Shown here piece after piece: positions 16,085-24,524 of a stretch of DNA of 64,000 nucleotides. Source of the DNA: Elizabethkingia sp. YR214 (GTDB taxonomy: Bacteria; Bacteroidota; Bacteroidia; Flavobacteriales; Weeksellaceae); contig NZ_QBUH01000004.1 of assembly GCF_003058195.1 (NCBI RefSeq), positions 1 through 64,000 on the forward strand. The letters run 5' to 3'. The notes beneath the pieces are model-generated. The model saw only the letters and a program-made list of their open reading frames with translations. It had not been told where the DNA came from and did no database searches. The first letter of the stretch is position 1. Every line of letters begins with the position of its first letter. The position numbers and the translations under genes were made by a program.

Positions 16085-16527
16085 GATTTAATACAATTTT
16101 CAAAAGTATCAATCAATCCAAATTCATGTTTCAGAATACGATTGACTCTTTCTGCCACGGCATTTTCATAAGGATCCGAGTTTTCGGTCATGTTGATAAG
16201 AATATTATTTTTCTTTAGTATTTCTATATACTCTTTACTCTTTACTCTTTACTCTTTACTACAATATTGTAAACCTCTGTCTGAGTGATGAATTAAAGAA
16301 TGCTTATAGATTCTGTTCTTTATAGCTTTCTTTAAGGCTTTCAATGTATAGCTCGTTTGTAGATTATCACTCAATTCATATCCTACAATTTTTTTCGAAT
16401 AAGCATCAGTAATCAAATGGAGGTAATAATTTCTCTCTTTAGTTTTCAGATAGGTAATATCTGTTACCCATATCTTCTCTGAAAATTCTGACTCTTTTTC
16501 TTTGATTATATTAGAATATTTCTTCAT
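16085..16527 (-). pseudogene. IS3-type transposase (OrfB) fragment, broken by a 7-bp repeat expansion
   Basis: The frame from 16527 down to 16249 reads IWVTDITYLKTKERNYYLHL (first catalytic Asp), then HSDRGLQYCSKE (second Asp), which is typical of the IS3 integrase core. After CSKE the sequence meets four copies of TAAAGAG (16231-16258 as CTCTTTA on the plus strand), which create an in-frame TAA. Beyond the repeat the frame resumes with YIEILKKNN, MTENSDPYENAVAERVNRIL (third catalytic Glu region), EFGLIDTFENC. Three extra repeat copies equal 21 bp, so the only damage here is the inserted stop codon. The N-terminal part is also missing. Confidence 0.8.
16231..16258. repeat. Four perfect copies of a 7-bp tandem repeat (CTCTTTA)
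   Basis: The four units are exact and head to tail, inside the transposase frame. One unit fits the uninterrupted transposase reading (CSKEYIEIL), so the array looks like a slippage expansion from one to four. Confidence 0.9.
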
Positions 16528-17190
16528 TCAGTGTCTGGAATTCGTTGTTTTTTAATAACTATGCCTTCGAGGAATTAAAAGATAATTTGATTTTAGAATC
16601 TTAAATAATTGATCTCTTCCTATTATGAATATTCTCCTTATTAAAATCAGCCTTAAGTCAAACGTAAATTTTTCGGGTGTCTAACTTTGGCATCTTTTTA
16701 CGAATTGATAAGACCAATTCTATAATCCTTTCTTGATTATTACAGAAGCTTGACTGCTTTGTTCTTTTATAATATGTTTGTTTACTGTATCCAAACAATC
16801 GGCAAATATCTTTAATTGAAAAAGTTGCGCATGGTATTATTTCCTGGATTGATTGGAACCAGACTTTCTTACGATTTCAATTTTCAGCACACATTCTGCT
16901 ATTTCTATAAATTTCCGAAATACTTTAAGCTCCTCCTCCTTTTTGGATAAAGCTGCTTCAAGCTCTTTAATCTTTTGTTTTTATAGATCTTTCATTGGCC
17001 TGCTCTTACTTAGTTGCTATGAATAAGTAAAGTTACCATATTTTACTAACCAGCTGGGAATACAAGAATTGCCACGAATATTGTATCGGATTTGTAATTG
17101 TGATTTTGTAAATAATCCCGTTTGTATTCGGAAACAATTTGTCTTTTGAATCCCTAGCTGTATTTTGTACGAGGATAGAGTTTTTTTCAT

Positions 17191-17344
17191 AAGAATAACT
17201 ATTTTATGGTTTGTTACTCAACCTTTTTCAGAATGGTGCAGAGAGAGTTGATTTTAGCCAAATACTTCCTTCTAATTTCATACTTAAATTTTAAATAGTG
17301 TTAATCCTAACTTGATTATAACTCTATAAAAGGAGTTTAAACAG
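17191..17344. other. Spacer between IS remnant and recombinase module
   Basis: No gene is seen. AAAGGAG at about 17329-17335 is a good Shine-Dalgarno sequence nine bases before the GTG at 17345. This is unusual in this phylum and supports that start. Confidence 0.5.
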
Positions 17345-17554
17345 GTGAAGAAGAAAAGTTATAAGAGCTTTGAACGCTTAGATAAAACAGTTTTGGGAGA
17401 ATCCCGTGTATTTATTAAAGAAAACGATTTAGAAGAAATCAGGAAATTAATTTCTGATTCGGAAAATGATATTAGTGAGGATGAGTTAAGAGGTATTGTT
17501 ACTATTCTTAATACTATTATTCGTTTGGGAATGAAGGAATTTATAATCCGCTGA
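17345..17554 (+). CDS. 69-residue protein upstream of the serine recombinase
   Basis: The GTG start is supported by AGGAG nine bases upstream. The product is small, charged and helical (ENDLEEIRKLISDSENDISE, then DELRGIVTILNTIIRLGMKE), with no signal peptide or membrane segment. It lies 54 bp before the recombinase in the same direction, so a shared transcript is likely. I do not recognise the family. A small accessory or regulatory protein of the recombinase is possible. Confidence 0.55.
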   Translation: MKKKSYKSFERLDKTVLGESRVFIKENDLEEIRKLISDSENDISEDELRGIVTILNTIIRLGMKEFIIR

Positions 17555-17608
17555 TTTAGCAATGCTTAAAGATGTATATTTAAAAATTAATCAGTAAACC
17601 AATAAATT

Positions 17609-19507
17609 ATGATTGTTGATTTGTATATAAGAGTTTCAACTGATGATCAGGCAGATAAAGGTTATTCCCAAAGAGATCAGAATGAAAGACTAAGAAAGTA
17701 TTGTAAATTAAACAACTTTACCATAGGTCAGGTTATTTATGAAGATCATTCTGCTAAGAATTTCGAAAGGCCTGAATGGATCAAATATTTAAATTATCTA
17801 AAAAAGAGAAGCACTAAAACAAATATTGTATTATTTACAAAATGGGACCGCTTCAGTAGAAATGCAGGGGATGCTTATCAAATGATTGGGTTATTAGCTA
17901 AGCTTGGAGTAGAACCTCAGGCTATTGAACAGCCTCTCGATTTATCGGTGCCTGAAAATAAAATGATGCTTGCCATCTATTTAGCAACACCAGAGATAGA
18001 AAATGACCGTAGAGCTTTAAATACTTACAATGGAATGAGGCGGGCAAAGAAAGAAGGTCGATTGATGGGAAAAGCACCATATGGCTATATCAACAAAAGT
18101 AGAGAAGATGGAAGTAAGTATATAGCTTTAAAAGAACCTGAAGCGTCTAATGTGAGATGGGCATTTAATGAGATTGCTAAAGGTGTAATGGCTATTAGTC
18201 AGATTCGGAAAAAAATGAATGAAAGAGGAGGAAAAAGACTTGAGAAAACAGCATTTTATATGGCCCTTAGAAATCCCATGTACTGTGGCAAGATTTTCAT
18301 TGAAAAGAATAAAGAAGAAGAAGCTTATTTCGTACAGGGGCAACATGAAGCATTAATAACCACAGCAGTATTTGATCAGGTTCAGTTTATACTGGATGGA
18401 AAAAAGGCAAAGAAGGTTACTAATACAAAATTTCTTTCTGATGAAAATCTACCTTTAAGAGGTTTTTTGATTTGTCCAAATTGTGGCGGTAATATAACAG
18501 GTAGTGCTTCAAGAGGAAGGCGTGAAAGATATTACTATTATCATTGCCAGCCTCCATGCAGATTTAGACATAGGGCTGATGCAGCTAATCTAATATTTTT
18601 AAACGGACTAAAAGATCTGGAGATTAAAGAATCGTTAAGAGAATATGTCAAAAAGAAATTCCTAGAGAATTATAAGGCTTCTTTAGTAAATCCAGTAGCA
18701 GAAAAGAAGAGAATAAGTAAAGAAATTGACATATTGAATAATAAAATTTCGGTTGCCCGAGATAAATTATTCTCGGAGATTATTGAAGATGAAGAATACC
18801 TTGAAATTAAGAAAGAGTGTAGAGAACAAATTGAAAAACTTGAGAATAAATTAAGTAAAGATTATGAGCAAACAGATTTAAAAAATATAAGTACAGAGAA
18901 ACTTCTTGAAAAAGCATTTCATGGATTGATAAATGTCGGTTTTCTCTATGATAGTGGGGATATTGAAACTAAACGTGAAATAATTGGTTCGATATTTCCT
19001 GATAAATTAGTGTTCGACGGCATTAATTATCGAACCACTAAAATGGATATTTTAGCTCGTCATATCTTTCAGATTAAGAGTGACTTAGATAAAAATAAAA
19101 AAAGGAAAAGCGAACAAATAAGTTGCTTTTCCTGTTTTGTACCCAGTGCCGGAATCGAACCGGCACGCCTCGCGGCACTAGAGTTTGAGTCTAGCGCGTC
19201 TACCAATTCCGCCAACTGGGCCACTCGAAATTGTGAGTGCAAATATAGACATATTTTTGTTTCTGAAAAGAGTTTTTTTCAAAAATTAAAAAACAATTTC
19301 CTGTCCGTCAAAAGCCAGCTGGATGTGAGATGGCAGCTCTTGATTCATTTCGTCGTGAAAACCAATATGATGGCTCAGGTGAGTAAGGTAAGTTTGCTTT
19401 GGCTGAAGCTCCTCTACAAGTTCCAAAATCTGAGGCAAAATAAAATGTGCAGGATGTGGATTGTCCTTTCGCAGGCAGTTAATGATGAAATAATCGAGAT
19501 TTCTTAG
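17609..19507 (+). CDS. Large serine recombinase; frame runs through tRNA-Leu
   Basis: Residues 3-140 form the resolvase catalytic domain (YIRVSTDDQ, nucleophile Ser10; WDRFSRN around 79-85). Residues about 155-262 are the Recombinase domain, a zinc ribbon has Cys289, Cys292, Cys313 and Cys317, and a coiled coil covers about 365-420. This is the build of site-specific integrases of phages and conjugative elements. The conserved body ends near residue 500. After that the frame continues antisense over the tRNA-Leu terminator, the tRNA-Leu gene (giving the familiar artefact SAGIEPARLA) and the end of the MBL gene. The last about 120 residues are therefore probably chromosomal read-through, left when integration removed the native stop. 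Confidence 0.85.
   Translation: MIVDLYIRVSTDDQADKGYSQRDQNERLRKYCKLNNFTIGQVIYEDHSAKNFERPEWIKYLNYLKKRSTKTNIVLFTKWDRFSRNAGDAYQMIGLLAKLGVEPQAIEQPLDLSVPENKMMLAIYLATPEIENDRRALNTYNGMRRAKKEGRLMGKAPYGYINKSREDGSKYIALKEPEASNVRWAFNEIAKGVMAISQIRKKMNERGGKRLEKTAFYMALRNPMYCGKIFIEKNKEEEAYFVQGQHEALITTAVFDQVQFILDGKKAKKVTNTKFLSDENLPLRGFLICPNCGGNITGSASRGRRERYYYYHCQPPCRFRHRADAANLIFLNGLKDLEIKESLREYVKKKFLENYKASLVNPVAEKKRISKEIDILNNKISVARDKLFSEIIEDEEYLEIKKECREQIEKLENKLSKDYEQTDLKNISTEKLLEKAFHGLINVGFLYDSGDIETKREIIGSIFPDKLVFDGINYRTTKMDILARHIFQIKSDLDKNKKRKSEQISCFSCFVPSAGIEPARLAALEFESSASTNSANWATRNCECKYRHIFVSEKSFFQKLKNNFLSVKSQLDVRWQLLIHFVVKTNMMAQVSKVSLLWLKLLYKFQNLRQNKMCRMWIVLSQAVNDEIIEIS
19096..19131 (-). terminator. Intrinsic terminator of tRNA-Leu
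   Basis: On the minus strand AGGAAAAGC pairs with GCTTTTCCT and is followed by TTTTTTATTTTT. It lies directly 3' of the tRNA and inside the 3' part of the recombinase frame. Confidence 0.85.
19140..19221 (-). tRNA. tRNA-Leu (anticodon CAA)
   Basis: The acceptor stem is GCCCAGT / ACTGGGT with discriminator A at 19140. The D arm contains GGAATTGGTAGACG, the anticodon stem CTAGA/TCTAG encloses the loop CTCAAAC (anticodon CAA), a long class II variable arm follows, and the T arm has GGTTCGAATCC. CCA is not encoded. The 3' end faces the serine recombinase. Confidence 0.96.
19240..19247 (-). promoter_or_regulatory. -7 box TATATTTG for tRNA-Leu
   Basis: A perfect TAnnTTTG match on the minus strand lies 18 bp before the tRNA 5' end. 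No clear -33 element is seen. Confidence 0.6.
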
Positions 19508-20053
19508 CTTGTCTTTCTCCGTATCCGATATAGCACTGGCATCCGTAATGTATGCTGTATTTTTGAATTTATAGCCGAAAATATCAATTTTATAGTGTGT
19601 AACTTCTATAGGAAGGATCTCAGTATCTAAAAGAGTAAAAGGCCTATTATCCAGAAAATGCATTTCAAAAGAAGGCGCTCCCGGATATTTTTCGTCGGAG
19701 AAAGCATACGGAAACCGTTTTTTTACTTCGTCTCCTGTACGTGGTCTGCAATAGATGGGCATATCTTTTTTGCTCCGAAAGATAATAGGGCGCATGTCGT
19801 CCAGACCAATTACGTGATCGTTATGTTCATGGGTGAGAAGTACAGCGTCCACATTATGCTCCTGTTGGGTAAGCATCTGCTGCCTGAAATCCGGGCCGCA
19901 GTCTATTAATATTTTTCTGTCATCATCTGTTGTTACCAAGACTGAAGACCGTAATCTTTTGTCTTTAGGATTCTCCGACAGGCAAACAGGATCAGTACAT
20001 CCAATAGTCGGAACTCCCTGAGAAGTTCCTGTTCCTAAAAATTTAAGACGCAT
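19286..20053 (-). CDS. MBL-fold metal-dependent hydrolase, PhnP-like
   Basis: The protein begins MRLKFLGTGTSQGVPTIGC, the typical start of PhnP/RNase Z-like beta-lactamase-fold enzymes. The metal motif THEHNDH gives His75, His77, Asp79 and His80; further ligands are in VTHYKIDIFGYK and near HLSHHIGFH. At 255 residues without a signal peptide it is cytoplasmic. PhnP relatives are cyclic phosphodiesterases, but the exact substrate is open. The 3' end is overlapped by the unlikely tail of the recombinase frame on the other strand. It is divergent from the gene at 20100. Confidence 0.88.
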   Translation of the reverse strand: MRLKFLGTGTSQGVPTIGCTDPVCLSENPKDKRLRSSVLVTTDDDRKILIDCGPDFRQQMLTQQEHNVDAVLLTHEHNDHVIGLDDMRPIIFRSKKDMPIYCRPRTGDEVKKRFPYAFSDEKYPGAPSFEMHFLDNRPFTLLDTEILPIEVTHYKIDIFGYKFKNTAYITDASAISDTEKDKLRNLDYFIINCLRKDNPHPAHFILPQILELVEELQPKQTYLTHLSHHIGFHDEMNQELPSHIQLAFDGQEIVF

Positions 20054-20099
20054 TTTTTGAAGATGGTATTTATTTTGATAAATTTACAAAAAAATAAAA

Positions 20100-21527
20100 A
20101 TGTCCCTAATAAAGCAAATTCTTACCCCAAAGCAAAAGGCTTTAAACATAAACTTAGATCCGTCGGTGTACGGAACTTTCGCGGAAATTGGTGCTGGGCA
20201 GGAGACTGTTCGGCACTTTTTTAGGGCAGGTGGTGCATCTAATACGATTGCAAAGGCCATGTCTGCTTACGATAAAGATTTCAGTGATGCGATCTACGGA
20301 AAAGAAACAAAAAACAGGTATGTTACCCAGAATCGTCTTAGAAAAATGCTTCGTTATGAAGTTTCTTTGATTGAAGAACGTCTGGACAGAGAAAAAAATC
20401 CGGGAAGAAAATTCTTCTCCTATGCCAATACGGTAACAACCATCAATTACGATAAAACCCAAAAAGGACATGGTTGGGTAGGTATACGTTTTCAGTTACA
20501 CGACAGTGAAGCTTATAACGAAATCGTTATCCATGTAAAATTCAGAGAAAACGATGCAACATTACAGCAGGAAACATTAGGTAATCTTGGTGTGAATCTT
20601 ATCTATGGGGCTTTTAGATATTCCGATAACCCGAGAAGATTAATAGAATCTTTATACGACGATATCTCAATAGACAAATTAGAATTAGACATGATAGACT
20701 TTAGCGGGCCTGCATTTGAGTATGTAGATAACCGTCTAATGTCTCTTCAGTTAGTGAAGATGGGAATGACAGATGCTGTAATTTTCAACTCTGAAGGTAA
20801 CAATATGCTTCCGGCAGATATTCTGTACAAACAGAATATTTTTGCGGTAAGAGGAAGTTTCCGCCCGGTAACACTGGTGAATGTAGATATGTTCGAGAAT
20901 GGACTGAAAATGTTCCTTAAAGATAATAATACAACTATTGAAGATACAGAAGTTTTATTCGAAATTACGATTGCCAATTTACGTGCAGCCGGTGATATTG
21001 ACGAACGCGACTTCCTGGACAGAGTAGACGTACTTGCAAAACTGGGGTACAATGTAATGATCTCCAACTTCTCCGAATACTACAGAATGGTCGATTACTT
21101 CAGCAACTATTCCAACGGGAAAATTGGTGTTGCAATGGGAGTAAATAACCTGTTAGATGTCTTTGATGAAGAGTTTTATGAACTACTTCCGGGAGGAATC
21201 CTTGAAGCCTTTGGTAAATTCTTCAAAAAAGGAATGCGTGTATACCTTTACCCGTACAAGGATACAACAACAGGAGACTTACTAAACTCTGAAAACCTTA
21301 AAGTACACCCGAATCTTAAAGAATTATATAAATATTTCAAATTAAACAAGCGTATTGTAGATATCAATAGCTTTAAACCAGAGTATCTGGAGATTTACTC
21401 AAGAGAAATCCTGAAGAAAATTGCCCATTGTGAACATGGTTGGGAAGAACAACTTCCAAATGGAGTTGTAGAGATCATCAAAGAACGCGGAATGTTTGGT
21501 TACAAAGAATTAGCTTTCGAAGAATAA
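20100..21527 (+). CDS. Large conserved Bacteroidetes protein of unknown function
   Basis: This 475-residue soluble protein has no signal peptide. The start MSLIKQILTPKQKALNINLD and YGTFAEIGAGQETVRHFF are strongly conserved in Flavobacteriia as I recall, where the protein carries inconsistent names (including a nicotinate-nucleotide adenylyltransferase label that its sequence does not support: I see no nucleotidyltransferase HxGH motif). Codon use is like that of highly expressed core genes. Its stop codon shares one base with the start of the next gene (TAATG), so the two are translationally coupled. The function is unknown. Confidence 0.8.
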   Translation: MSLIKQILTPKQKALNINLDPSVYGTFAEIGAGQETVRHFFRAGGASNTIAKAMSAYDKDFSDAIYGKETKNRYVTQNRLRKMLRYEVSLIEERLDREKNPGRKFFSYANTVTTINYDKTQKGHGWVGIRFQLHDSEAYNEIVIHVKFRENDATLQQETLGNLGVNLIYGAFRYSDNPRRLIESLYDDISIDKLELDMIDFSGPAFEYVDNRLMSLQLVKMGMTDAVIFNSEGNNMLPADILYKQNIFAVRGSFRPVTLVNVDMFENGLKMFLKDNNTTIEDTEVLFEITIANLRAAGDIDERDFLDRVDVLAKLGYNVMISNFSEYYRMVDYFSNYSNGKIGVAMGVNNLLDVFDEEFYELLPGGILEAFGKFFKKGMRVYLYPYKDTTTGDLLNSENLKVHPNLKELYKYFKLNKRIVDINSFKPEYLEIYSREILKKIAHCEHGWEEQLPNGVVEIIKERGMFGYKELAFEE

Positions 21528-21973
21528 TGAAAAACTTGAAACAAAGACTTTCCTACTTGCTTGCAGCAGATGAAAGTGTAGAAAACAGACTGAAAAAAGT
21601 ATGTGTATTACTGGATCAGGAAATAGCTTACTATAACTGGACCGGATTTTATTTCCGAAACGGAGACAAAGAAGAACTTGTATTAGGCCCATATGTTGGT
21701 GCTGAAACAGATCATACTGTAATTCCTTTTGGAAAAGGTATTTGCGGGCAGGTAGCTGTTTCCGGAGAAACTTTTGTTGTTCCGGATGTGTACAGTCAGG
21801 ATAACTATTTGTCTTGCTCTATTGATACCAAATCCGAAATTGTAGTACCAATTTTTAAGGATGGTAAAAACATAGGACAAATCGATATCGATAGTCACAC
21901 TGTTGATCCGTTTACAGATGAAGATACCGAGCTTTTGGAATGGCTTTGTGGAGAAGTAGCTAAAGTTTTGTAG
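21527..21973 (+). CDS. Free methionine-(R)-sulfoxide reductase, GAF domain
   Basis: This is a 148-residue single GAF domain of the YebR/fRMsr family. Cys73 in GKGICGQVA and Cys97 in YLSCSIDTKSEIVVPI are in the positions of family catalytic cysteines, and WTGFYF and IGQIDIDS complete the signature. It reduces free methionine-R-sulfoxide with thioredoxin. The start ATG overlaps the preceding stop by one base; an upstream in-frame start at 21440 would lie inside the previous gene and is rejected. Confidence 0.9.
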   Translation: MKNLKQRLSYLLAADESVENRLKKVCVLLDQEIAYYNWTGFYFRNGDKEELVLGPYVGAETDHTVIPFGKGICGQVAVSGETFVVPDVYSQDNYLSCSIDTKSEIVVPIFKDGKNIGQIDIDSHTVDPFTDEDTELLEWLCGEVAKVL

Positions 21974-21980
21974 AATAATA

Positions 21981-22271
21981 ATGTTGGAACTCCGTACAAT
22001 TTGTGAAAATTGTGGCAAAAAATTTCCACCAGATTCTGAGGAAGCCATGATTTGTACTTTTGAATGTACCTTTTGTAAAAACTGTGTTGAACAGGTTTTG
22101 GAAAATGTTTGCCCTAATTGTGGTGGCGGATTTGAGAAAAGACCTGTGCGTCCACGGAGTTTTTTAGAAAAATATCCGGTCAGTGAAAAGGTTATTTTTA
22201 AACCTGTTGATCCGGAGAAATTTAAAATTATGTTAGAAAAATACAGAGATATAAAACCTTCAGAAAGATAA
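21981..22271 (+). CDS. DUF1272 zinc-ribbon protein
   Basis: This 96-residue protein has three CxxC-type pairs (CENCGKKF, CTFCKNC, CPNCGGGF) likely to bind zinc, and the DUF1272 opening MLELRTICENC. It lies eight bases after the fRMsr gene and is probably in the same operon. The biochemical role is unknown. Confidence 0.88.
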   Translation: MLELRTICENCGKKFPPDSEEAMICTFECTFCKNCVEQVLENVCPNCGGGFEKRPVRPRSFLEKYPVSEKVIFKPVDPEKFKIMLEKYRDIKPSER

Positions 22272-22327
22272 CGGGAATATTAATGTTTGTTCCATTTCTG
22301 TAGATTACAATATTCTTATTAAATATA

Positions 22328-22361
22328 ATCCCCATAGCTTTTAATAGCTGTGGGGATATTT
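22328..22361. terminator. Bidirectional terminator between convergent genes
   Basis: ATCCCCATAGC pairs with GCTGTGGGGAT (one G-U), with ATTTTATT on one side and an A-rich flank on the other. It serves the DUF1272 operon and the leftward gene ending at 22398. Confidence 0.8.
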
Positions 22362-22397
22362 TATTCTGAATCTTATAAGATTGCCTTTAATGAGCTT

Positions 22398-23114
22398 CTA
22401 TATCGTAGTGACAAGTTCTTTATAGTAAGCTTCGCATTTCGCAATATGAGTTCCGTACCAGGAGAAAGCTTCTCCGTCTACAATCATAATCTTTTTCTCT
22501 GGATATATAGCCCTGAATTCTTCCAGATGCTTTTCCTGAAAAGGGTAGGGCTCCGAAGATAGCATAATGATTTCAGCCTCGTCCAGATCCTGCATTTCGA
22601 TAACAGGATAACGCTTTTGCTTGGAGAAAATATTTTCAAAACCCAACTGCTGAAGCAAATGATGGATGAAAGTATCACTTCCAATCGTCATATAAGGCTT
22701 TTTCCAGATCAAATAAGCGATTTTTATCCTTTTGTCGAGTTTGTACTGGTTGAAAATGTCATAGATCTTCAGATTGAATGCCTGAGCCTTTTCTTTCTGA
22801 TTAAACATATTTCCAAGGTTTTTCAGAAAATAGTAGTTGTCCTCTATGGTCTCAATATTGGTAACCCATACTTTAAAATCAGGCATAAGAGCTTCAACCT
22901 GCTCTTTCATATTCTCTTCCTTGTTGGCGAGAATAAGATCAGGTTTTAAAGCTCTGATTTTTTCGAGATTAATGTTCTTGGTTCCGCCTATAACTTCGAT
23001 ATCTTTTACCTGATCTTTAGGATGGATACAAAATTTTGTCCGTCCTACAATATCCGGAATGCCAAAGTCTAAAAGACTTTCGGTAAGAGAAGGTACCAAA
23101 GAAATAATGCGCAT
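22398..23114 (-). CDS. Helical-backbone metal-receptor (BtuF/FecB-fold) protein, cytoplasmic
   Basis: Residues MRIISLVPSLTESLLDFG and LEKIRALKPDLILANKEEN are the signature of Peripla_BP_2 (TroA/BtuF-like) receptors. At 238 residues and with no signal peptide or lipobox, it differs from the transport-associated members. No ABC permease or ATPase is adjacent. Such cytoplasmic forms are often called cobalamin-binding by homology only. A role in metal-chelate binding is plausible. Confidence 0.75.
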   Translation of the reverse strand: MRIISLVPSLTESLLDFGIPDIVGRTKFCIHPKDQVKDIEVIGGTKNINLEKIRALKPDLILANKEENMKEQVEALMPDFKVWVTNIETIEDNYYFLKNLGNMFNQKEKAQAFNLKIYDIFNQYKLDKRIKIAYLIWKKPYMTIGSDTFIHHLLQQLGFENIFSKQKRYPVIEMQDLDEAEIIMLSSEPYPFQEKHLEEFRAIYPEKKIMIVDGEAFSWYGTHIAKCEAYYKELVTTI

Positions 23115-23129
23115 GATTGGGTTTTATCC

Positions 23130-23137
23130 CAAATTTA
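23130..23137 (-). promoter_or_regulatory. -7 box TAAATTTG for the BtuF-fold gene
   Basis: A TAnnTTTG match 16 bp before the start codon, overlapping the last codon of mgtE. Confidence 0.5.
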
Positions 23138-24445
23138 CAAAAGTTTTCCGGTTAGTAAGAGTCCGGCAACGGTGAAGTAAATAATCAATCCGGTAACGTC
23201 TACAAGTGTTGCTACAAACGGAGCAGAAGACGTTGCAGGGTCCAGCTTTAATCTCTTTAGCACAAACGGAATCATCGATCCTGAAAGAGTCCCCCATAAT
23301 ACAATAAGAACTAAGGATAAAGAAACACTAAGTGCTACATATAACCAGTGTATTCCGTAATCGAATAATCCTAAATGTTGCCATGTGTAAATTCTGATAA
23401 AACCGATTATACCCAAAATTGTCCCCAGACACAATCCGGAAATAATTTCTTTACGCATTACATACCACCAGTCTTTCAGGGTGATTTCTTGAAGTGCCAT
23501 GGCTCTGATGATAAGTGTTGCAGCCTGAGAACCGGAATTACCTCCACTGGAGATAATAAGCGGTACAAATAAAGCTAATACAACGGCTTTCTGAATTTCA
23601 TGATCAAAATAACCCATAGCAGAGGCTGTAAGCATTTCCGAAATGAAAAGAATAATAAGCCAGGTAGCCCTTTTCTTAATCATTTCTGTCCAGCTGGTTT
23701 GAGTATAGGGAAGATCTAAGGCTTCCAATCCCCCGAATTTTTGAATGTCTTCGGTGGTCTGTTGTTCTATTTCGTCGATGATGTCATCTATGGTTACAAT
23801 GCCTACAAGGACACCTGCTTCAGTAATAATGGGTAAAGCAGCACGGTCATACTTTTCGAAATAGTGAATAGCATCTTCCTTTGTGGTTGTAGTTGTAATT
23901 GCAACAAAATGATTATCAATAAGCTCAGAAACTTTCTGATCCTCATCAGCAAGCAGTAGTGTGCCAATAATCATGTCATCGATTAATCTGTTGTGGTCGT
24001 CCACAACATATACGAAGTTCATGGTCTCAGCTTTCTGACCCACTTTCTTTATATGTTGAAAGCAATGCTTTACCGTCCATTCCTTTTTTACCTGAATGTA
24101 ATAAGGTGTCATCAGACGGGCAATTGAATTCGATTTATAGCCCAGAAGTTTTAGTGCTACCGAACGCTCAGAAGGGTTAAGAAGATTAATAGAGTATTTA
24201 ATGAGTTCGTCGGGAAAGTCCTCTAATAGCTGAGTTCTGTCATCCGGAGTCATTGCATTAAGAATGTCGGCAACATCATTGCTGCCGATACTGCGTATGG
24301 TCTCTTCCTGAAAACTGGGGTCCAGATGCGCAAAAACGTCAGCTTTATATTCTTTCGGAACTTTTAAGAACTCTAACAGTCTTTCATCTGCATGAAGTTC
24401 GCTTAGTTTTTCAGCTACATCAGCTGGATTTAGAATTGTTTCCAT
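23135..24445 (-). CDS. mgtE: Magnesium transporter MgtE
   Basis: An N-terminal superhelical MgtE domain (about 1-125; [20 protein letters not shown]) is followed by two CBS domains (about 125-245) and a five-helix membrane domain (about 270-435). The pore signature [20 protein letters not shown] is present. The family imports Mg2+ with gating by cytosolic Mg2+ through the N and CBS domains. At 437 residues it is full length. The ATG complementary to 24443-24445 is preferred to a GTG one codon upstream. Confidence 0.95.
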   Translation of the reverse strand: METILNPADVAEKLSELHADERLLEFLKVPKEYKADVFAHLDPSFQEETIRSIGSNDVADILNAMTPDDRTQLLEDFPDELIKYSINLLNPSERSVALKLLGYKSNSIARLMTPYYIQVKKEWTVKHCFQHIKKVGQKAETMNFVYVVDDHNRLIDDMIIGTLLLADEDQKVSELIDNHFVAITTTTTKEDAIHYFEKYDRAALPIITEAGVLVGIVTIDDIIDEIEQQTTEDIQKFGGLEALDLPYTQTSWTEMIKKRATWLIILFISEMLTASAMGYFDHEIQKAVVLALFVPLIISSGGNSGSQAATLIIRAMALQEITLKDWWYVMRKEIISGLCLGTILGIIGFIRIYTWQHLGLFDYGIHWLYVALSVSLSLVLIVLWGTLSGSMIPFVLKRLKLDPATSSAPFVATLVDVTGLIIYFTVAGLLLTGKLL

Positions 24446-24465
24446 CACAGCAAAATTTTTCGCTG

Positions 24466-24473
24466 CAAAAGTA
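24466..24473 (-). promoter_or_regulatory. -7 box TACTTTTG for mgtE
   Basis: A TAnnTTTG match on the minus strand 20 bp upstream of the start codon. Confidence 0.55.
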
Positions 24474-24524
24474 ACGTGAATTTGTCAAAAAAGTACTATA
24501 ATGGAATATTATTTTTCTGTAACC

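Larger units (their letters stand above)
16080..17190 (-). mobile_element. Decayed IS3-family insertion sequence
   Basis: On the minus strand the region contains, in order, fragments of an OrfA-like coiled-coil segment (near 16900-16990: ELEAALSKKEEELKVF) and an OrfB transposase with an rve/DDE core (16085-16527). Stops and frame changes break both parts. No clear terminal repeats or target duplication are visible, so the limits are approximate. Confidence 0.75.

Noticed and set aside
16231-16258. CRISPR-like array
   Set aside because: The units are 7 bp with no spacers; it is a simple tandem repeat inside a transposase gene.
19141-19507. Genuine C-terminal domain of the serine recombinase
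   Set aside because: The residues are the antisense translation of tRNA-Leu (SAGIEPARLA is a well-known artefact) and of the MBL gene end.
22398-23114. Vitamin B12 ABC-transporter binding protein BtuF
   Set aside because: There is no signal peptide or lipobox and no permease or ATPase nearby; only the fold can be claimed.
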